64,000 bases of DNA from Mucilaginibacter corticis (lineage in GTDB: Bacteria; Bacteroidota; Bacteroidia; Sphingobacteriales; Sphingobacteriaceae): assembly GCF_007558865.1 (NCBI RefSeq), contig NZ_VLPK01000006.1, positions 62,001 to 126,000 of the forward strand, in the 5' to 3' direction. This document shows positions 58,948 to 64,000 of this stretch, one piece after another. Under the pieces are notes generated by a model that saw only the letters and a program-made list of their open reading frames with translations, did not search any database and had not been told where the DNA came from. Made by a program: the position numbers and the translations under genes. Each line of letters opens with the position of its first letter. Positions within the stretch are counted from its first letter, which is position 1.

Positions 58948-60363
58948 CTAATAGCCCGAGTTATTTGGCAGTAACGCAGGATTTAGATCAATTTCAGTTT
59001 GAGGGATTGGAAATAGAGTTTTGTAGTCAGCCCAGGTTACGCCTTTGGATACTGCTACGGCCGACATGACTGAATTTACTTGCCCAGATCTTTTTAGATC
59101 AAACCAGCGATCGCCCCATTCTCCAAATAGTTCAACCTGGCGTTCCTTGTGTATGGCATCAAGTATATCTGTCGTGGTAACCGGGCCTAATCCTGCCCTT
59201 TGACGAATAGCCATTAAATCTGATTTTGCACCATCAACGTTACCTTGCTGAAAGCGCGCTTCTGCGCGAATCAAATATTGTTCAGACAAACGCAACACTG
59301 TCATATATTCTGTATTAGGTTGAACGGTGAGAACAGATTGATATTTATTCGCATAATAGTAGGTGGTGGCATTGGCCGTGTACTGCCCTACCCAGGATGT
59401 AAAACGTTGTCCGCCGTTAGTTTGTAATGCATTTTGCAATTGTGGGCTGATTAACATTAGTGCGGCATTATTTGTGGGCGTATAATTAGGTCGGATAATC
59501 AAATATTGAGTAATCAAGTTCGATGTATTAGGAACATTAACAGCCTGTATCTGAAAAATTGATTCATTCGAATTCTTTTTAAAAACAGCATTCAAAGTCA
59601 CCAATGAATACAAGCTTGTATTAGAAATTACACTTGTTGAAGCGACTTCAGCATTATTCCAATCGCTTTTATACAGGTAAACTCTGGCTAGCAGCGCTAT
59701 CGCTGTACTTTTGTTGGGACGTATGCGTTCTACCGATGCAACACCTCCACCAGTCCGATATTCATCCTGTAAGCTATTTTTAGCTACTGTCAAGTCTTTA
59801 ATAATTTGATCATATACCTTATTTTTATTTGTGCGTCCGATTTTGCTATTTATACTAGGGTCGCCGGTTAGCATCAACGGCACATCTCCGTATAAATTTA
59901 CCAGGTAGAAGTAAAAAAACGCCCGCATAAAACTGACTTCACCAATGAGCTGAGATTTAATTACCGGCGTAAGGGTATTTGATGCGTTTAATCCACTTAA
60001 TGCTGTATTAACTTGATAAATCCGTTGGTACATTTCCAAAAAACCGGGTGAATTGCCTTCCGGTGCATCTTTACAGTAAGGAGCCCAAGCGCCATAGGAA
60101 GAATAATTTACATATTCGTCAGCATAGCCGCCCATGAGCAGACTAAGGCATGTGGGGCCGTCTGTGATTCCTTTTGCCGACATATTTGTGTAAATACTTG
60201 TTACAGCAGCAGCAGCAGAGGCGTCATCGGCAAATACTGATCCGGATGATAGTTGCGTTGGCGGTGGGGGTACTTCGACAAACTTTCGACATCCTTGAAC
60301 TGCTAAAAATAAAAGCAGGGCCAAACATACCCTTATTATATTTAAGATTGATTTAACTTTCAT
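58948..60363 (-). CDS. susD: SusD/RagB-type outer-membrane lipoprotein
   Basis: 471 residues. Lipobox AVQGC with Cys25. Family marks: SAAAAVTSIYTNM near residue 50, EVSFMRAFFYFYLVNLYGDV, a TPR-like LLARVYLYKSDWNNAE and the C-terminal HKERQVELFGEWGDRWFDLKRSG. SusD caps the SusC channel and captures substrate. The substrate is not clear; the nearby peptidase and rhamnosidase fit either peptides or glycans. Confidence 0.92.
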   Translation of the reverse strand: MKVKSILNIIRVCLALLLFLAVQGCRKFVEVPPPPTQLSSGSVFADDASAAAAVTSIYTNMSAKGITDGPTCLSLLMGGYADEYVNYSSYGAWAPYCKDAPEGNSPGFLEMYQRIYQVNTALSGLNASNTLTPVIKSQLIGEVSFMRAFFYFYLVNLYGDVPLMLTGDPSINSKIGRTNKNKVYDQIIKDLTVAKNSLQDEYRTGGGVASVERIRPNKSTAIALLARVYLYKSDWNNAEVASTSVISNTSLYSLVTLNAVFKKNSNESIFQIQAVNVPNTSNLITQYLIIRPNYTPTNNAALMLISPQLQNALQTNGGQRFTSWVGQYTANATTYYYANKYQSVLTVQPNTEYMTVLRLSEQYLIRAEARFQQGNVDGAKSDLMAIRQRAGLGPVTTTDILDAIHKERQVELFGEWGDRWFDLKRSGQVNSVMSAVAVSKGVTWADYKTLFPIPQTEIDLNPALLPNNSGY

Positions 60364-60373
60364 AATTGTAATT

Positions 60374-63300
60374 TTAAAAAGTTGCCTGAATACCCAATGT
60401 ATAAACTCTTAAAGGCGGTAAAGAAACCCCTTGTGTTTCCGGATCAAGTCCTTTATAAGAAGTGATCGTCAACAAATTTTGCCCTTGGAAATAAAATTTC
60501 ACATCATCCAATTTTAGACGGGCAGTCAAGCTACGTGGAACTGACCAAGATAATGCTAGGTTTTTGAGCCGGATATAGGATGCATCCACGTAAGTAAAGT
60601 CACTATTTATAAGGCTGCTGTAAGCCCGATATGCATCTGTAGAATAATCTTGGGTAAAGCGCTGATAAATATTGCGATCACCATTATTTTGCCAACGATC
60701 AAGCACATATGTGGGTTGGTTTACCATCCAATCACCTGGAGGGTTACCAATTCCGGAAAATATACTACGCCCTGTTTGCTTAACAAATGAAAATAATATA
60801 TCCAACGAGAAATTTTTATAACTGATATTATTATCAAAGCCCCCGTATAGTTTTGGTGCGGTATTCATATAAGCAGTCGCAGCAGCAGAGGTACTGGTTG
60901 TCCCCCCATTTCCATCAGAAAAAATATAAGCCCCGGTAACTGAATCAATTCCGACCAGATGTGGAACTTTAATCTGTGTTATAGGCTTTCCGATAGTGAA
61001 ATCTCCTAAGGTCAAGTAGTCCGGAATTCTTAATAATTTATTTTGGGGCATAGTCAAATTAAAATTGCTCTGCCAATGAAAGTCCGGGGATTTAACATTT
61101 ACAGTATTTAAAACTATTTCTAAACCGGTATTTTGTACTGAACCATCTATATTAGTAATTATAGTACCAAAGCCTGTACTTATTGGAAGAGGTTGATTTA
61201 ATAACTGATTACCCGAACGATTCCGGTAATAATCAACACTTAAATTAATGCGATCATTAATAAACCCTAGATCTACACCAACCTCTAGTTTTTTGGTCGA
61301 TTCCCAACCTAAGACTGGATTATAAAAACGTGTTGGTTGTAAACCCTTAATTTCATCGTAAGTTTTGCTAACGGAACTATACAAATCCATAAAATAATAA
61401 TCAGAGATTTGATCACTACCAGTAATACCATAACTACCTCTTATCTTTCCCAGACTCAACCAAGGAAATAAATCTTTTGAAAAATTTTCATTCGAAAATA
61501 TCCAGGCCGCTCCTGTAGAAAAAAAATTCGCGAATTGACGATCTGGGCCGAACCGACTGCTGGCGTCGCGTCTGGCCGTAATATTTAAAACATACTTGTT
61601 GTCCCAAGTCATGCCAATACGGCCATAAATTGCACTATACCGGTAAAGCGCCTGACTTGAGCTGTTAATAGTAATTACTGAAGCAGCAGAAAGATTGGAG
61701 AGAAGTGCATCACTACTGAAATTAGTTCCTGTTGTTTGTAATCTCTGGTTTTCCTGTTGTTGAAACGTACTGCCGATCAGTGTATTTATTTCTGCTTTAC
61801 CGAATGTATTATTATAGTTTAGCTGAGGTTCTACTATCCAGGACCTATTATTTGCGTTGCCGAAAGTTGACTGATTACCGGTTGTGAAATGATAACCAGG
61901 GTCATAGTATTTTAGCGGTAACTGTCTTTTTTCATCAGTCCTGGTGACAGTGTAGCCGCCGCTCGCCTTAATGGTCAATCCATTGGTTAGCTGGTAACTC
62001 ATTATGACATCTCCAACTAGATTGTCGGTGATGGCACTATAGTGACTATATAAATAATGAGCCAGGGGATTTGTCCATGTTCCAACGCCACCCGGCGTCA
62101 AGGGCGCCCAATTTAAGGTACCATCAGCATTATATAGAGTGGGCGCATTGGGCGGTAACAGCAAATCGCTAAAACTACCTAGTGATTGAACTGTATTATT
62201 GTCATTTACATAGTTTCCGAAAAAGCTTATCTTAAATTTTTGGTTCGAAGAAGCGCTGTTTAGGCCGAAATGGAAAGCGGCTTTAGTGTCGGCACCTGGA
62301 TCATTATAAACTGTGGCTTCCCGATGCCAGGTACCGCTTATTAAATATTGCGTGTTGTTATTTCCACCTGAAACAGATAAGTCGACGTTTCTATATTGTG
62401 CGGCACCGCCCCAAAAATATTTGGCCCAGTCGGTATATCTGTCCTTGCTCCAGGCCCCATCAATATCATAATTATAATCGGTTGGATCTGTTGTAATTGA
62501 AGGTATGGGAAGGCCATCATTTTTAAGGGCTTCTTCACGCATACTAATATATTGTTGTGTATTCAGCAGTTGCGGGAGCTTAGTTACTTTTCCGTACCCG
62601 CCGTAGACATTGGCAGTAATTTTTGTAGCACCTATTTTCCCTTTCTTAGTTGTAATTAAAACCACTCCATTCGCTCCTCTACTTCCGTAAATAGCGGTTG
62701 CATCGGCATCTTTTAGTATATCTATGGTTTCAATATCTTGTGGATTGATATAATTGAGTGGGTTACCACCGCTCAAATTTGTATTAACGAGTCCAAGTGT
62801 TTGATCCATATAAGGCACGCCATCAATAACAAAGAATGGATTTGTATCCTTTACCAAACCGTCGGCTGGAATCGCATTCTGGCCACGAACTAACAAAGAG
62901 AACGAACTACCTGGAAGTCCACTTCCCTGTGTTATGAATGCGCCAGTTACTCGGCCCTGCAGAGCTGTTAATGGATTGTTGATAGGTTCCTGTGCAATTT
63001 GGCTAGCGTTAACGGATGATACTGACCCTGTATTTAATAATTGGGTGGTAGTGTAGTAGCCTTTGTTGACTACGACTTCTTTGAGGTTGGTGTTACTGGC
63101 TTTGAGGGTGATGGTTTTGATCTTGGTCAATTCATTTGCTGTATATTCCTGGCTTTCGAAACCGATGAAGCTGAAGACGATGGTTGTTTTCTCGTCTGGG
63201 ACAGTAATCTCATAAAAACCTTTGTTATCAGTTAAAGTAGCCGTATTTAAATCTTTAACACGTACGGTAACTCCAGTCATTGGCTGACCGGTTTCATCGA

Positions 63301-63718
63301 TTACTTTGCCAGTAACAGTAACTTGGGCCAAATAAACCCTAGCTTGGTCAAATAAAGATTGCTCCTTAAGCTGCAAGATGATGTTTTTGTCTATTATTTT
63401 AAAGCTAACGGGTTGATCCTTGAAGCATTCATCAAGCGCCTTTTCTACAGAGGCATTCTTTAAATCTACCGTTATGGGCTTTGTTTTTATTTCCTGGTCA
63501 CTGTAAATAAAAAAGTAACCGGTTTGCTCTTTGATGGCTTTGATAGTTTCTTCGAGCGACGCATTCTTTTCCCTGAGGGTAACCTGGCTGTAGGTCTTTG
63601 CACTCACATTGAGAAAAGCGATGAACAGGATAAGAGTCGTCAGCTTCATAATCAAAAACGATTTTTTGAAGTAGGGCCATGCCTTGGGCAAGGCACGGAG
63701 ATTCGTGTAAAATTTCAT
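60374..63718 (-). CDS. susC: SusC/RagA TonB-dependent transporter with STN domain
   Basis: 1114 residues. Signal, an STN (secretin/TonB N-terminal) domain at about 45-125 (EETIKAIKEQTGYFFIYSD), a carboxypeptidase-D-like domain (VTGKVIDETGQPMTGVTVRV), the TonB plug (NPLTALQGRVTGAFI, GANGVVLITTKKG) and a C-terminal barrel ending with LKLDDVKFYFQGQNLLT. An STN domain means control by an anti-sigma/ECF pair, to be found to the right of this window. The start is set at MKFYTNLR (63718). Confidence 0.92.
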   Translation of the reverse strand: MKFYTNLRALPKAWPYFKKSFLIMKLTTLILFIAFLNVSAKTYSQVTLREKNASLEETIKAIKEQTGYFFIYSDQEIKTKPITVDLKNASVEKALDECFKDQPVSFKIIDKNIILQLKEQSLFDQARVYLAQVTVTGKVIDETGQPMTGVTVRVKDLNTATLTDNKGFYEITVPDEKTTIVFSFIGFESQEYTANELTKIKTITLKASNTNLKEVVVNKGYYTTTQLLNTGSVSSVNASQIAQEPINNPLTALQGRVTGAFITQGSGLPGSSFSLLVRGQNAIPADGLVKDTNPFFVIDGVPYMDQTLGLVNTNLSGGNPLNYINPQDIETIDILKDADATAIYGSRGANGVVLITTKKGKIGATKITANVYGGYGKVTKLPQLLNTQQYISMREEALKNDGLPIPSITTDPTDYNYDIDGAWSKDRYTDWAKYFWGGAAQYRNVDLSVSGGNNNTQYLISGTWHREATVYNDPGADTKAAFHFGLNSASSNQKFKISFFGNYVNDNNTVQSLGSFSDLLLPPNAPTLYNADGTLNWAPLTPGGVGTWTNPLAHYLYSHYSAITDNLVGDVIMSYQLTNGLTIKASGGYTVTRTDEKRQLPLKYYDPGYHFTTGNQSTFGNANNRSWIVEPQLNYNNTFGKAEINTLIGSTFQQQENQRLQTTGTNFSSDALLSNLSAASVITINSSSQALYRYSAIYGRIGMTWDNKYVLNITARRDASSRFGPDRQFANFFSTGAAWIFSNENFSKDLFPWLSLGKIRGSYGITGSDQISDYYFMDLYSSVSKTYDEIKGLQPTRFYNPVLGWESTKKLEVGVDLGFINDRINLSVDYYRNRSGNQLLNQPLPISTGFGTIITNIDGSVQNTGLEIVLNTVNVKSPDFHWQSNFNLTMPQNKLLRIPDYLTLGDFTIGKPITQIKVPHLVGIDSVTGAYIFSDGNGGTTSTSAAATAYMNTAPKLYGGFDNNISYKNFSLDILFSFVKQTGRSIFSGIGNPPGDWMVNQPTYVLDRWQNNGDRNIYQRFTQDYSTDAYRAYSSLINSDFTYVDASYIRLKNLALSWSVPRSLTARLKLDDVKFYFQGQNLLTITSYKGLDPETQGVSLPPLRVYTLGIQATF

Positions 63719-63805
63719 TACATTTGCTAGTGTTTGGGTTAATACTGTATCAATCTTAGACAATTGTTTATTCTCCCTGTCGCGATCTGATCGGGACGGA
63801 GAAAG

Positions 63806-63825
63806 GGTAAACCCAAATATTTACC
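63806..63825. promoter_or_regulatory. Inverted repeat upstream of susC
   Basis: GGTAAA (63806-63811) and TTTACC (63820-63825) flank CCCAAATA about 90 bp before the susC start. This may be a regulator site. The remaining 63719-64000 shows no gene; a partner beginning beyond 64000 is expected. Confidence 0.25.
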
Positions 63826-64000
63826 GTGGTCGTGCTTCCAACACTTCCGCGGTTTTTTTTGGCCCTACCTAATTCCGGTTTTACTGTGTTTCGTTTTGGG
63901 TACGGGTCATAGCTGTTTCATTAGGGTTGGCATTTATTTAGTTATTATGATTTTCTTTCCTTCTATTCTATAATGGATATTCAAGTAGCTTAATATCTGC

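Noticed and set aside
1..64000. CRISPR arrays, tRNA and rRNA genes
   Set aside because: No regular spaced repeats or tRNA/rRNA-like folds were noticed by eye; a tRNAscan-SE and CRISPR finder run would settle it.

Overview
The window reads as a chromosomal segment of a Bacteroidota bacterium, most likely a Sphingobacteriaceae member close to Mucilaginibacter or Pedobacter. This rests on a SusC/SusD outer-membrane pair with an STN domain, two RteC copies, Bacteroidota-type promoter elements (TAnnTTTG), few Shine-Dalgarno sequences, and many small families typical of the group (DUF1599, DUF3606, DUF3892, the YciF-like DUF892). No tRNA, rRNA or CRISPR array was recognised. Assignments come from reading the translations; no database was searched.

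Region 1 (1-23 kb) is a stress, sensing and repair neighbourhood mixed with decaying genes. It holds an HxlR regulator divergent from a quinone-oxidoreductase-type gene, an AraC/SRPBCC/VOC cluster, LigD (PE-LIG-POL), a MarR regulator followed by an SDR / zinc-finger anti-sigma-like / cupin / SDR operon, Hsp20, exonuclease III, two PAS histidine kinases, two stand-alone receivers, an RsbQ-type hydrolase overlapping a PAS kinase gene by one base, a DUF892 protein and an MscS channel. At least seven gene remnants lie here: an epimerase, a kinase tail, DUF1599, a glycosyltransferase tail, a transglutaminase, a receiver, and a truncated rteC at the edge of region 2.

Region 2 (about 23-48.7 kb) is an accessory island. 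It is bracketed by two rteC copies in the same orientation (truncated at 22.9 kb, full at 44.8 kb, with a 99-bp identical stretch). It contains a broken vWA-like gene, a PD-(D/E)XK nuclease-like protein, a TPR histidine kinase and response regulator pair, an integrase remnant, a CoiA-like protein, a BLUF photoreceptor, and a HigBA-type toxin-antitoxin pair with a dead toxin. Its right part holds an alpha-oxoamine synthase / hypothetical / rteC operon and a divergent HTH regulator with a clear operator. Its centrepiece is a seven-gene operon (41158 down to 31228) encoding a vWA-like lipoprotein, a small multi-pass membrane protein, a tubulin/FtsZ-like protein, a giant actin/Hsp70-like protein, a membrane-anchored coiled-coil protein, a MotA/TolQ-like stator with a long coiled-coil tail, and a MotB-like OmpA-domain protein. 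This is a proton-channel motor combined with two cytoskeletal NTPase folds. The motor half resembles ZorAB of the Zorya defence system, but none of the other Zorya subunits is present. It is the best candidate for an undescribed system.

Region 3 (48.8-64 kb) is metabolic: a cysteine-synthase-family enzyme with an Lrp/AsnC regulator, a secreted phosphoesterase and ankyrin protein, a GH78 alpha-L-rhamnosidase, and a nutrient-uptake locus of SusC, SusD, a thioredoxin-like protein and an S9 peptidase. All are on the minus strand.
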